A DNA stretch of 30,958 nt, taken from NCBI GenBank assembly GCA_964058805.1, contig CAXKVV010000498.1:1-30958 (forward strand), written 5' to 3'. This document shows positions 10,749 to 21,432 of this stretch, piece by piece (position 1 is the stretch's first letter; each line of letters starts with the position of its first letter). A model generated the notes under the pieces. That model did not search any database, was not told where the DNA came from, and saw only the letters and a list, made by a program, of their open reading frames with translations. The stretch comes from Schoenoplectus triqueter. Lineage: Eukaryota; Streptophyta; Magnoliopsida; Poales; Cyperaceae. The position numbers and the translations under genes were made by a program.

Positions 10749-13012
10749 CTACTCTGTTGCCTTAAAAACTCTAAAGGAATCCATAACTTGCCGCAGGTCG
10801 TTTTCCTCCATCATGAAGACCTTTTCTGGTGTTTGTAACCGTAATTCATACAACCGCTTATTTTCAACGCCAAGAACAGAAAGGTAGCGCCTGTCCCATT
10901 CAAGCTTTTGTACCCTATCTTGCGGCATTACCGCCAGCTCATTATTGCTTGCATATGATTTTATGTTTACCTGAAAAACAGGCTCTTATTTGTACTGGCA
11001 AATATAAATAAATTTGAACCACTGGAACAACAAATTAACAAGACAACCACTATAATTTTATTATTTACACAACCTTCTTCAGATTATCTTTTAAGACCAG
11101 TCTGTCACCAAATCAATAAACACTGAAAAAGCGATCAAGAATCTGGACTTAATTGCAGAGTTATTTCATATTTTTCTTCTTCTTTTTTCCCATGTAGATC
11201 TTTAGTTGAGAAATATAGTTGATAGAGAATCTTGCATCCTACAGTCTCTAAGAAATAAAGCAGAAAACATTCATTTCAATTTATTAAACTGAACCTAAGT
11301 TATTGAGTCAATAAAGTTCCTACTGGTACATGCATCTAGTATATGATAAAGTTCCTACTGGTACATGCATCTAGTTATTGAGTCAATAAAGCAGAAAACA
11401 TTCATTTCAATTTATTAAACTGAACCTAAGTTATTGAGTCAATAAAGTTCCTACTGGTACATGCATCTAGTATATGATGATTCATTCATAAAATTGATAA
11501 ATTATATTGAAAAAAATGATGTGAACAGGCTTGACTGCTGCTAGGGTAAAAAAAGAGGGGAAAAAGAACAACACTAGAGTAATTCAAATAAGGGACAAAG
11601 TCATGACAATACTCTTTAAAATAAAGCCCCACTTTTTGAAAAAAGCAACATAAGGACCTTAATTTTGAACAAAACAGGGAACTTCAGATATCTAGAAAAA
11701 GATAAGAGCTCTTGATGCAAATTCATGATATGCTGATGTCAATTTCTATCAACATTACATTGCCCAAACTGCAAATTCCTTACCTCAACTTCGTAATACA
11801 TCCTTCCATCATCAGCAACCCGCTGCGAAGCCGATAACACGTTTGACTCGCGCCTGACACCAAGTCGAGTCGACATGAATTCAGTCAGGTACTGCCGCAG
11901 CACTCTCTCAGCTGCATCCTGAGGTGACCCCAAATCCTCCACACTTTTGTATTTTGATGAAGAGGGAGATGAAATTTCTACTGATATATTCTCATCCAGC
12001 ACTTGTGGGTCCCTAAAGAAGATGTCGGCTCCAGCTCCCCGGACCGGGATCCAGCTTCTTGGGTACAAAAAGGTGTACCCATCAAAGTTGTCAATGTGCT
12101 CTCTGAAACTTGAGGAAGGAGAGGCTGTGGCAGGTTGAAGTGGGATTAGGTGTGAGAGTGCAATGGTAGAAAGCATGGTGGATACAAACCTCCTCCTGGT
12201 AACTGGAAAGGTTTTAGTCTATTCTTATTAGGAAAAGCGATTAGTAAACAAAGAATCATTGTTAATGCTTTCCATAGACAGTAGTTCAATGCTCCTTACA
12301 GGTGGGGAAAAACAATCGGTGTTGAACTGCTGACAAAATTTCTCTTTCGTAGCCAGTGGTCTAAATATTTTAGGTAGCTATTTTTGATATATCTAAAATA
12401 TGTTGCCAGTTAAAAGCTTAGCTTGAAGTTGCAATAGCTTAAAAATACTAAGAGATATGTCCAAAACTGAAAGTAGGAGTTCCAATATGATACCAATCAG
12501 CCTTGAACCATTCCATGTCCAGTTTTAGCCATTTACAATGCAAATATCTAGCCAGCAGATTGATAGCTTTTGGGTGGTGTTAGTTAGGAACATTCTACCA
12601 CGCCAACCTAATTCTGGATGCAAGGGGGAGTAGTATTTCCTATGAAAGATTCAAAATTTCCTGTACCTTGATTACTAGTTCCATGTAATTAGCTTTATTG
12701 TAGAGAATAAAAAACACTCACAAGGTAACATAATCATATCAGCTGGTAATTCAATCAAATTTTCAAGTTGCTCAATTTCAGAGGGACCTTTTTATATAAA
12801 ACATCTCAAGAGTATCTCGGGCAGTGAAATAACGTACTGAGAATTCTCCGGGGGAGGGAGGGAGAGAGAGAGGGAATGCACCTTGAGTCCATATAGCCAA
12901 CAATTGCACGTGTAGAGACACTCCTCCGGGGAATGGCGCACGTGCTAGAAGGACGAAGGAATCCGGCGGCGGAGGCCGTTATGGCCCCTGCGCCGGCGCC
13001 GGCAGTTGTCAT
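10749..13012 (-). CDS. PsbP-domain protein of the thylakoid lumen (PPD family, PPD2-like)
   Basis: Three exons on the minus strand: 13012-12882, 12195-11784 and 10970-10749 (stop 10751-10749). They total 765 nt, 254 aa, with consistent phases. For exon 2 the acceptor TTACCAG fits the phase; the upstream TTTCCAG would shift the frame. The N-terminus (about 1-43) is Ala/Ser/Arg-rich like a chloroplast transit peptide. It is followed by RRRF (44-47), a hydrophobic stretch and an A-T-A|S site (66-69), i.e. a bipartite lumen signal of twin-arginine (Tat) type. The mature part (FDGYTFLYPRSW..., IFFRDP, ENISVEISS, GSPQDAAERVLRQYL, YYEVEV) follows the PsbP/OEC23 fold pattern. PPD proteins are mostly photosystem assembly or accessory factors rather than the oxygen-evolving PsbP itself. 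The PPD2 assignment is from memory of the C-terminal pattern and less certain than the family. Confidence 0.87.
11254..11478. repeat. 94-bp direct duplication in intron 2 of the PsbP-domain gene
   Basis: Bases 11254-11347 recur at 11385-11478 (131-bp offset), apparently identical. The 37 bp between them is a further partial copy, so the block AAAGTTCCTACTGGTACATG appears three times. The very low divergence points to a recent local duplication. It is away from the splice sites. Confidence 0.85.
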
Positions 13013-13058
13013 GATAGTACGTTTGACCTCTCCAGTTACTGGTGTTTGCGTGTGAGAG

Positions 13059-13096
<38 letters not shown>

Positions 13097-14301
13097 AAGC
13101 TTAAGCTTCTGGAAATTTGGGAGAAGCCGTTTGGTTTTGGTGCCCAGTGCGTTGGTGGGGGAGGATCCGCTGTCATATTTTTTATTTTTTTATGGTAATA
13201 AAAATATAATATAGTATGATGATCTTTGAATCAATTTAAACGGTTCAGATTAAATTTGAAGGGTATTTATTAATGAGCGGGGTCCATTATCAGTATCAAA
13301 TGACAGTTCATATGTTTCCGTGGGTCCTAAGCTTTTCAGTAAAATAATCTATACAATTCTGAATAAGCGAGAATAGAAGAATTGCAGTGGAATTACATTA
13401 AAATATATGTCGAATAACATTGAAATTAGAGCTATTTGCGAGTGAATGATGAAAAAGAATGAAATTATATGAAGTATTAATTGAATAAAAAGGAGAAATG
13501 AGAATGAAATCTATCCAATTCTTTAATTTCATATAAATGAAAAAGTTAAATAAAAATAAAATCTATAATCCAATTTTTTAATTTCATATAAGTGATGGGT
13601 TTGTGGTTGAATAGATTGAGTTTCAATCTATTTCAAATTTGTACCGAATGCAAATGGAATTGAACGAAATAGAAGTAGTCAATTCTCTTTTTCATATTTT
13701 TATTATATTATAAATACAAATTGGAGATATAATATAGAATGTGAATATAGATAGAAATGTAAAGACAATATGTAGAAAATATTCTGTATATAACATAGTA
13801 GATATATAGTATTATAAAAGCTAATAAAATAGATATTATATTTATCTGATCAAATATATTGAGATAACACAAATTTTATATCTTGATAATATCATAAAAT
13901 CTAACATGATATCAGAGTTAGAATAATATTGAAATAAGAAAAACACCTAATTCATAAATTATCCCCACGCAATATAACCTACTCCATTAATTGTTTTTAT
14001 TTGGTTGATAGCAACAGAGGTAGGGTAAGGAATTTAGTATTAGATTAATGGATTCACAACGGTAATGTTAGTTAATCGAACATAACCTGTTTTAATCTGA
14101 AACTTCTAAATTCAAGAATCACAATTTTAATAAACACCGATTCGATTCAAAATAGAGCCAGAGATTAATTTCTGTACAATCGAATAGAAATCCAAGGCAG
14201 CAGATACATGGGTTGTAAAATTGTTTGACAACCATTTTTCTTTAATCTACTCTTAGGCTCATAAAAAAGAAATCACCTTTTTTTCAAAACTTGCACCCAA
14301 G
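13013..14301. other. 5' flank of the PsbP-domain gene and AT-rich spacer
   Basis: A (GA)n tract lies immediately upstream of the minus-strand gene. Beyond it is A/T-rich sequence with a diverged short tandem pair (about 13508-13540 and 13558-13594, sharing TTTAATTTCATATAARTGA). No gene or clear mobile element ends were recognised. Confidence 0.5.
13054..13094. repeat. (GA)n microsatellite in the 5' UTR/promoter of the PsbP-domain gene
   Basis: An almost unbroken GAGA run (CT on the gene's strand) begins about 40 bp upstream of the start codon at 13012. Pyrimidine-rich leaders are common near plant transcription starts, and GAGA tracts can bind BBR/BPC factors; that role here is inference. 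A second, short GA-rich stretch is in intron 1 near 12855-12873. Confidence 0.8.
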
Positions 14302-14322
14302 ATATATATATATATATATATA

Positions 14323-17300
14323 GAGTGAGGCTATGGTGCTTCGCGAAGCACAAAACCTCCCGTGCTTCGCGTCCGTATCTCGAATTTGAAAGTTCATACG
14401 CTCGATCCAAACCGTTAAACATGATCTTCATATTGAAATATCTTTGGAGATCAAATTTTATATTTTTTGAATTTTTTTTGCTATTTTTTAAATGAGTATA
14501 AAATTTGCTGATCTAACGATTTCTGCACCATCCAAAACTAGCGATTTTGTACCCATCTAAAAAATAGCAAAAAAATTCAAAAAAATATAAATTTTGATCT
14601 CCAAAGATAGTTCAATATGAAGATCATGTTCAACGGTTTGGATCGGGCGTATGAACTTTCAAATTCGAGATACGGACACGAAGCACGGGAGGTTTTGTGC
14701 TTCGCGAAGCACCATAGCCTCACTCATATAGAGTGAGGCTATGGTGCTTCGCGAAGCACAAAACCTCCCGTGCTTCGCGTCCGTATCTCGAATTTGAAAG
14801 TTCATACGCTCGATCCAAACCGTTAAACATGATCTTCATATTGAAATATCTTTGGAGATCAAATTTTATATTTTTTGAATTTTTTTTGCTATTTTTTAAA
14901 TGAGTATAAAATTTGCTGATCTAACGATTTCTGCACCATCCAAAACTAGCGATTTTGTACCCATCTAAAAAATAGCAAAAAAATTCAAAAAAATATAAAT
15001 TTTGATCTCCAAAGATAGTTCAATATGAAGATCATGTTCAACGGTTTGGATCGGGCGTATGAACTTTCAAATTCGAGATACGGACACGAAGCACGGGAGG
15101 TTTTGTGCTTCGCGAAGCACCATAGCCTCACTCATATAGAGTGAGGCTATGGTGCTTCGCGAAGCACAAAACCTCCCGTGCTTCGCGTCCGTATCTCGAA
15201 TTTGAAAGTTCATACGCTCGATCCAAACCGTTAAACATGATCTTCATATTGAAATATCTTTGGAGATCAAATTTTATATTTTTTGAATTTTTTTTGCTAT
15301 TTTTTAAATGAGTATAAAATTTGCTGATCTAACGATTTCTGCACCATCCAAAACTAGCGATTTTGTACCCATCTAAAAAATAGCAAAAAAATTCAAAAAA
15401 ATATAAATTTTGATCTCCAAAGATAGTTCAATATGAAGATCATGTTCAACGGTTTGGATCGGGCGTATGAACTTTCAAATTCGAGATACGGACACGAAGC
15501 ACGGGAGGTTTTGTGCTTCGCGAAGCACCATAGCCTCACTCATATAGAGTGAGGCTATGGTGCTTCGCGAAGCACAAAACCTCCCGTGCTTCGCGTCCGT
15601 ATCTCGAATTTGAAAGTTCATACGCTCGATCCAAACCGTTAAACATGATCTTCATATTGAAATATCTTTGGAGATCAAATTTTATATTTTTTGAATTTTT
15701 TTTGCTATTTTTTAAATGAGTATAAAATTTGCTGATCTAACGATTTCTGCACCATCCAAAACTAGCGATTTTGTACCCATCTAAAAAATAGCAAAAAAAT
15801 TCAAAAAAATATAAATTTTGATCTCCAAAGATAGTTCAATATGAAGATCATGTTCAACGGTTTGGATCGGGCGTATGAACTTTCAAATTCGAGATACGGA
15901 CACGAAGCACGGGAGGTTTTGTGCTTCGCGAAGCACCATAGCCTCACTCATATAGAGTGAGGCTATGGTGCTTCGCGAAGCACAAAACCTCCCGTGCTTC
16001 GCGTCCGTATCTCGAATTTGAAAGTTCATACGCTCGATCCAAACCGTTAAACATGATCTTCATATTGAAATATCTTTGGAGATCAAATTTTATATTTTTT
16101 GAATTTTTTTTGCTATTTTTTAAATGAGTATAAAATTTGCTGATCTAACGATTTCTGCACCATCCAAAACTAGCGATTTTGTACCCATCTAAAAAATAGC
16201 AAAAAAATTCAAAAAAATATAAATTTTGATCTCCAAAGATAGTTCAATATGAAGATCATGTTCAACGGTTTGGATCGGGCGTATGAACTTTCAAATTCGA
16301 GATACGGACACGAAGCACGGGAGGTTTTGTGCTTCGCGAAGCACCATAGCCTCACTCATATAGAGTGAGGCTATGGTGCTTCGCGAAGCACAAAACCTCC
16401 CGTGCTTCGCGTCCGTATCTCGAATTTGAAAGTTCATACGCTCGATCCAAACCGTTAAACATGATCTTCATATTGAAATATCTTTGGAGATCAAATTTTA
16501 TATTTTTTGAATTTTTTTTGCTATTTTTTAAATGAGTATAAAATTTGCTGATCTAACGATTTCTGCACCATCCAAAACTAGCGATTTTGTACCCATCTAA
16601 AAAATAGCAAAAAAATTCAAAAAAATATAAATTTTGATCTCCAAAGATAGTTCAATATGAAGATCATGTTCAACGGTTTGGATCGGGCGTATGAACTTTC
16701 AAATTCGAGATACGGACACGAAGCACGGGAGGTTTTGTGCTTCGCGAAGCACCATAGCCTCACTCATATAGAGTGAGGCTATGGTGCTTCGCGAAGCACA
16801 AAACCTCCCGTGCTTCGCGTCCGTATCTCGAATTTGAAAGTTCATACGCTCGATCCAAACCGTTAAACATGATCTTCATATTGAAATATCTTTGGAGATC
16901 AAATTTTATATTTTTTGAATTTTTTTTGCTATTTTTTAAATGAGTATAAAATTTGCTGATCTAACGATTTCTGCACCATCCAAAACTAGCGATTTTGTAC
17001 CCATCTAAAAAATAGCAAAAAAATATAAATTTTGATCTCCAAAGATAGTTCAATATGAAGATCATGTTCAACGGTTTGGATCGGGCGTATGAACTTTCAA
17101 ATTCGAGATACGGACACGAAGCACGGGAGGTTTTGTGCTTCGCGAAGCACCATAGCCTCACTCATATAGAGTGAGGCTATGGTGCTTCGCGAAGCACAAA
17201 ACCTCCCGTGCTTCGCGTCCGTATCTCGAATTTGAAAGTTCATACGCTCGATCCAAACCGTTAAACATGATCTTCATATTGAAATATCTTTGGAGATCAA

Positions 17301-17568
17301 ATTTTATATTTTTTGAATTTTTTTTGCTATTTTTTAAATGAGTATAAAATTTGCTGATCTAACGATTTCTGCACCATCCAAAACTAGCGATTTTGTACCC
17401 ATCTAAAAAATAGCAAAAAAATTCAAAAAAATATAAATTTTGATCTCCAAAGATAGTTCAATATGAAGATCATGTTCAACGGTTTGGATCGGGCGTATGA
17501 ACTTTCAAATTCGAGATACGGACACGAAGCACGGGAGGTTTTGTGCTTCGCGAAGCACCATAGCCTCA

Positions 17569-17571
<3 letters not shown>
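14323..17571 (+). mobile_element. Eight same-orientation copies of the 403-bp foldback MITE
   Basis: Copies: 14323-14725, 14731-15133, 15139-15541, 15547-15949, 15955-16357, 16363-16765, 16771-17163 (10-bp deletion in the A-rich right inner arm) and 17169-17571. All share the asymmetric centre (AAATGAGTATAAAATTTGCT on the left), which fixes their orientation. The two arms of a unit differ from each other at a handful of sites, for example CGCTCGATCC against CGCCCGATCC and TTAAACATG against TTGAACATG. The same arm differences recur in every unit, so amplification followed divergence of the arms. Confidence 0.93.

Positions 17572-17630
<59 letters not shown>
17572..17630. repeat. (TA)n microsatellite, 59 bp, between units 8 and 9
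   Basis: This is a pure AT/TA alternation. It sits exactly where the array switches from direct to inverted orientation. Within the array the same position is only ATATA. Confidence 0.95.
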
Positions 17631-17633
<3 letters not shown>

Positions 17634-18004
17634 TGAGGCTATGGTGTTTCGCGTCCGTATCTCGAATTTGAAAGTTCATACGTCCGATCCAAACCGTTGA
17701 ACATGATCTTCATATTGAACTATCTTTGGAGATCAAAATTTATATTTTTTTGAATTTTTTTGCTATTTTTTAGATGGGTACAAAATCGCTAGTTTTGGAT
17801 GGTGCAGAAATCGTTAGATCAGCAAATTTTATACTCATTTAAAAAATAGCAAAAAAATTCAAAAAAATATAAAATTTGATCTCCAAAGATATTTCAATAT
17901 GAAGATCATGTTCAACGGTTTGGATCGAGCGTATGAACTTTCAAATTCGAGATACAGACGCGAAGCACGGGAGGTTTTGTGCTTCGCGAAGCACCATAGC
18001 CTCA

Positions 18005-18007
<3 letters not shown>
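17631..18007 (-). mobile_element. Ninth foldback MITE copy, opposite orientation, 26-bp terminal deletion
   Basis: The centre reads as the reverse complement of the other units (AGATGGGTACAAAATCGCTA first). It is 377 bp rather than 403. The loss equals the 26-bp distance between two direct GTGCTTCGCG copies in the end, so slippage or recombination between them explains it. It also carries private substitutions, so it is older than, or separate from, the eight tandem units. Confidence 0.9.
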
Positions 18008-18041
<34 letters not shown>

Positions 18042-18042
<1 letters not shown>

Positions 18043-18679
18043 CACTAAACACTGAAAAACAAAATTTGTAATAAAATGTCAAACTTAGTTTGACAAGTAA
18101 AAACCATTTATCAACCACTCCCAGCACTAGACAAATCCGAGGAACACCCTTTGTTGGAGAATTAGCAAATTAATTACATCACTTTCAAATTGTTTCGTGT
18201 GCTTGATAAGCAAAATACGATACCTCATCACTCTGTGCCTCCCCCATTTGTTGTATCTTTTGACTCTCTAATCACTCAATAGGAAAAGTGTAATTTTATT
18301 TTCTAAAAAGTTATATACTTTATCAAATCTCTTATATTTAATTCTGCATCTCGAAGGGCCAAAAAAGGTTTCCACTTGTATATGTACACGTGTGTTTGTT
18401 TGTCGATGGAATATAGCTAGTGAGTCTCACCAGTGCAACCTGTAAAAAAGCGAAATGAGAAAAAAAAAAGATTTAATAAACATAAACCGGTATGATGATT
18501 TCTAATCTAGCATTACCTTCGGTATCAAATAGTAAAATAAATAATCCACTATACTATGGTGAAAAAAACTTGTAATTCAAGCTCTATGCTTCTATAAATC
18601 AATCAACCTTCTCACTAGCCGCAAAACAAAATTACAACTAATCAAACACCAACCCAAAACTTCTTTTCTGAATTCAATA
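18042..18679 (+). promoter_or_regulatory. Upstream region of the second lipid-transfer-like gene, with TATA box
   Basis: TATAAAT at 18593-18599 lies about 85 bp before the ATG at 18680. An A/C-rich leader (CAACCTTCTCACTAGCC onward) follows, as is usual for a plant 5' UTR. The sequence further upstream to the (TA)n tract is AT-rich with no other gene seen. The palindrome array ends only about 550 bp before the TATA box. Confidence 0.5.
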
Positions 18680-19378
18680 ATGGCCTCATTGCTACTGCTC
18701 ATCACAACCATGTGTGCCGCCGCATCAACAAACATACTAGACTGTGATGACACGCTAGCCGGTCTGGCATCATGTCTCGGCTATGTCACTGATGCATCAG
18801 ACTACCCAACTGAAGAGTGCTGTGAGCAGTTTGTCGGCATATGTCAGGCAGAGAACCCATGCTGTTGTGCATTTATTGATGGATCAGAAAATGAGTTTCT
18901 CGGAGAGCCTATAGACCCCGAACGAGCCGAGAACCTCCCTTATGCATGTGATGGAGATTATGTTCCTGGTGCCTCACATGCTCAATCAACATGTAAGTGT
19001 AATCGTGAAGATTCTGAGTTAGTCTTAATTAGGCTTTATTTTGCAACATATTGAAATGTATAGGTACTCTAATATTTATTACTGCTCAAGGCAATATTAT
19101 TTAAGCTATTTACCACAACAATGGGATTACAATTTCAAACTTGTACTAAGTTAAAGATTTTAAGGATGCTTCGCCTTCAACCTTAGTTGTCAATGCATAG
19201 AATTGGACTAATAATAAGCAAAGGCTTTGAATGGATAACCTGATTATTTTGTTCCCTTTAATGTTCTTTTTATTTAGCTAAAGGAACTACAGGAGCTAAG
19301 ACAAAAGCAATCAATGGAACTTATTGGAGCACAAAGAAGGCAAAACCCGGAAAATCACCAACTGCTGGTCCTTGAGGT
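18680..19378 (+). CDS. Second lipid-transfer/AAI-domain-like gene, incomplete eight-cysteine motif
   Basis: Exon 1 is 18680-18992, followed by donor GTAAGT. Exon 2 begins at 19279 after TTTATTTAG. In the splice-consistent phase it adds about 32 residues and stops at a TGA one base before a further GT. Residues 1-16 resemble a short signal peptide. Cysteines at 22, 32, 47-48, 61/63 and 90 keep the spacing X9-X14-CC-X12-CXC-X26 of LTPG-type domains. The eighth Cys is absent from the spliced form, but reading through the donor gives Cys105 and Cys107 and a 124-aa product ending at 19054. There is no Pro-rich linker or GPI tail, unlike the gene at 1-1052. An AATAAA at 19547 could end the transcript. 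The gene may be intact but divergent, alternatively spliced, or decaying. Confidence 0.65.
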
Positions 19379-19842
19379 ATTTAAAAAAAATAAGGCTATA
19401 ACTGTTCGCGTTTGACATAGGAATATGAAAAATGCAGGAAAAAAGAACAACCAAAATCCAAATTTTTGTTGGAGTGAGAAAAGTTACAACGAACTTTAGA
19501 ATTGTTTAGAGAGTAAATTTGTTTTTCTTATAGACTCTGTCCCTAGAATAAAATGAGATTTCCTAATTGTATTAAAAAAAAGGTGAATCAATTTTCAATC
19601 CGCGTACTCCTCAAGCATTTACAATAGCTTGAGATCATGACAAGAAGAATTTGAGCAAACTAAAGTCAGTTTTCTATACATAGTTTAATTTTTTTTTCTT
19701 GTTTTATTGTCGTTGGGCGATTTGATGATTAACTTGAATCAGTTGAAACAAACGATTTTCATTACTAATATTATTTGTTATCTCACACAGTTCAAAGAGT
19801 ACCTTTCAGATAGGATTGCTGGTAGAACTTGAACATCTTCTC
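19279..19842 (+). other. Two exon-like segments open in another phase (possible gene-fragment remnant)
   Basis: 19279-19377 read in phase 0 gives LKELQELRQKQSMEL..., a Leu/Glu/Gln-rich coiled-coil-like stretch ending ...LLVLE directly before GTATTT. Joining it to an acceptor at about 19789 (CACACAG) gives FKEYLSDRIAGRT and a stop, then a T-rich 3' UTR-like stretch. The boundaries and phase fit this reading at least as well as the lipid-transfer reading. I do not recognise the family. No upstream exon in matching phase was found. Confidence 0.35.
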
Positions 19843-20160
19843 GCCTACTAGAGCTTGAAGCTATCATTATTATTATTTTTCCTTGTCATACATTTGTACA
19901 CTCCTTAATGTTCTCCCAGGGACTATCTTTTTTTTCTTTTTGTGAATTATCAATGAATGGACTCATGTGTGATATCTGCAATTTTTATTTGTTTTATTGA
20001 TTGCTGCTATCGATATCTTTGAATTAATGTTCTGTCTAAAACGGAAGCAAATCTGAAAGATATTCTCAGAATCTATTTTTTATTTAATAAGATATAGTGA
20101 AATAGGGTCTATCCCTTCAAAATATAAACACAGTTACACAGCATCAAGTTTTATTGTTCC
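19843..20160 (+). promoter_or_regulatory. Upstream region of the GNAT gene
   Basis: This is T-rich sequence with an ATATAAA at about 20122-20128, roughly 35 bp before the ATG. That is close for a TATA box unless the leader is very short, or the second ATG (20182) is the start. Nothing else was recognised. Confidence 0.3.
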
Positions 20161-21432
20161 ATGGATACGTCTGATCTATCTATGGAGGTGACACTCCGCG
20201 AATACCAACTGACGGATCTGGATGATCTCTTTGTCTGGGCCTCTGACGAGCGGGCCAGTGCATGGTCCATGTATAACACTTGCAATAACAAAGACGATGT
20301 TCTGGTTTTCATGGAGAAGAAGGTGTTGACCCATCCATGGATGCGTGCCATTTGCTTGAATGATCGACCTGTCGGCGCCATCTCAGTAAATTTTTTTTTT
20401 TACTGAAATCCTTTTGTGGAGTCTCAGATTGTTGAAATTTTGAAAATTCATTATGATCGCTGGTATAATCATGTTCTAGAATGTGTGATTCATTCCTAAC
20501 TAACTAGATCAAGTTCTTTTTTTGTTGTTGTTAATATACATCTTAATTTAAGTTTTAAAGACAATTCTGCAGATGACTGGAGACATCTAGTCCATCAGAT
20601 GTGAAAAAGAAAATGATGTTACTTCATTGAAAACAAGTAAATTATTTACAATAAACAGTGAATGCTGGCGTTTTTTTTTATTTGATGTAGTTTGTGACAA
20701 TGAATGAGAGTAAGAAACTGTACTTTATTTTTTGAGTAAAGATAGAGCCAAGGCCCTCCTATTTTATGCCCATGAGGCTTAACTCTATGACATAGTTGAA
20801 GTCATCCTAGTTAGCGTTATTACTGATATATATTTCCTGACAGGTTATAATGTGAACATGGCACAAGTTAGTTTTGTCATTTTTGAAATTTTTTTAAAGG
20901 ATAAGATACAGTGGTCTCAGAAAAAGCAGCACAAATCAATAGAACCCAAGCTCGATTGAACCGGATATTAGATCTTAACCTTAAGTAACAAGAATTAATA
21001 GTACAAACTGAGATCATGTTTTTGGACAACCATAGAATGAGAAGAGAGCACTTAAATCACTTCCCCAGCTACACAAAAACAAGAAAAATTCGACTCACTC
21101 ATTCTTTAGTTATCAAATGTTTTGGATAGCAGGTGACCCGCTACACGGCTGAGTATCATCGGTGCTGTGCCGAGCTGGCATATGTGCTCGCATCACAATA
21201 CTGGGGGAAGGGAATCGGGACCGAGGCGGTGAAACTAGTTTTGGGAACCATCTTTGGGGACATGGAGGGATTAAAGAGGCTTCAAGCAATGGTACTTGTA
21301 GGGAATGTAGCATCACAAAGGGTTTTGGAGAAGGCTGGATTTACTAAAGAAGGGGTTCTAAAAAATTACATGATTCACAAAGGCAAGATCAGTGATATGA
21401 TAATGTATAGCTTTGTTCCTACTGATAATTAA
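20161..21432 (+). CDS. GNAT-family N-acetyltransferase (RimJ/RimL-like, plant p20-like)
   Basis: Exon 1 is 20161-20385 and exon 2 is 21133-21432 (stop TAA 21430-21432), 174 aa, with a phase-0 intron (S|GTAAAT ... AGCAG|V). The N-terminal half has the usual plant layout: VTLREYQLTDLDDLFVWASD, then HPWMRAICLNDRPVGAIS. The second half has AELAYVLASQYWGKGIGTEA, where the Q-Y-W-G-K-G-I-G loop (97-104) is the acetyl-CoA pyrophosphate-binding motif, followed by NVASQRVLEKAGFTKEGVL, the conserved C-terminal helix and strand. The substrate cannot be told; related bacterial RimJ/RimL proteins acetylate ribosomal protein N-termini. An in-frame second ATG at 20182 is an alternative start. A broken copy of exon 2 lies 5 kb downstream. 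Confidence 0.9.

Larger units (their letters stand above)
14302..18041. repeat. Tandem array of 403-bp palindromic (foldback) units in a (TA)n context
   Basis: Unit starts (GAGTGAGGCTATGGTG) fall at 14323, 14731, 15139, 15547, 15955, 16363, 16771 and 17169, and a ninth unit starts at 17631. Units 1-6 are spaced exactly 408 bp: a 403-bp unit plus ATATA. Unit 7 lacks 10 bp (393 bp). Units 1 and 6 compared line by line are identical. Each unit is a near-perfect inverted repeat with about 190-bp arms and a partly paired centre. The ends contain the self-complementary 16-mer GTGCTTCGCGAAGCAC. (TA)n tracts border the array (14302-14322, 17572-17630, 18008-18041). The structure resembles MITEs that insert in TA microsatellites (rice Micron is the precedent I recall), here amplified in tandem. 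No protein is encoded. Confidence 0.95.

Noticed and set aside
11947..12138. 63-codon plus-strand open frame
   Set aside because: Antisense shadow of exon 2 of the PsbP-domain gene.
16961..17161. 66-codon minus-strand open frame
   Set aside because: It exists only because of the 10-bp deletion in unit 7 of the array. No protein motif.
14323..18007. CRISPR-like array
   Set aside because: Regular repeats, but the units are 403 bp with a constant 5-bp spacer, and the context is a plant nuclear genome. It is a tandem foldback element.
14323..18007. Centromeric or telomeric satellite
   Set aside because: Only eight or nine units lie between ordinary genes, each a complete palindromic element with TA flanks, which fits a MITE better.
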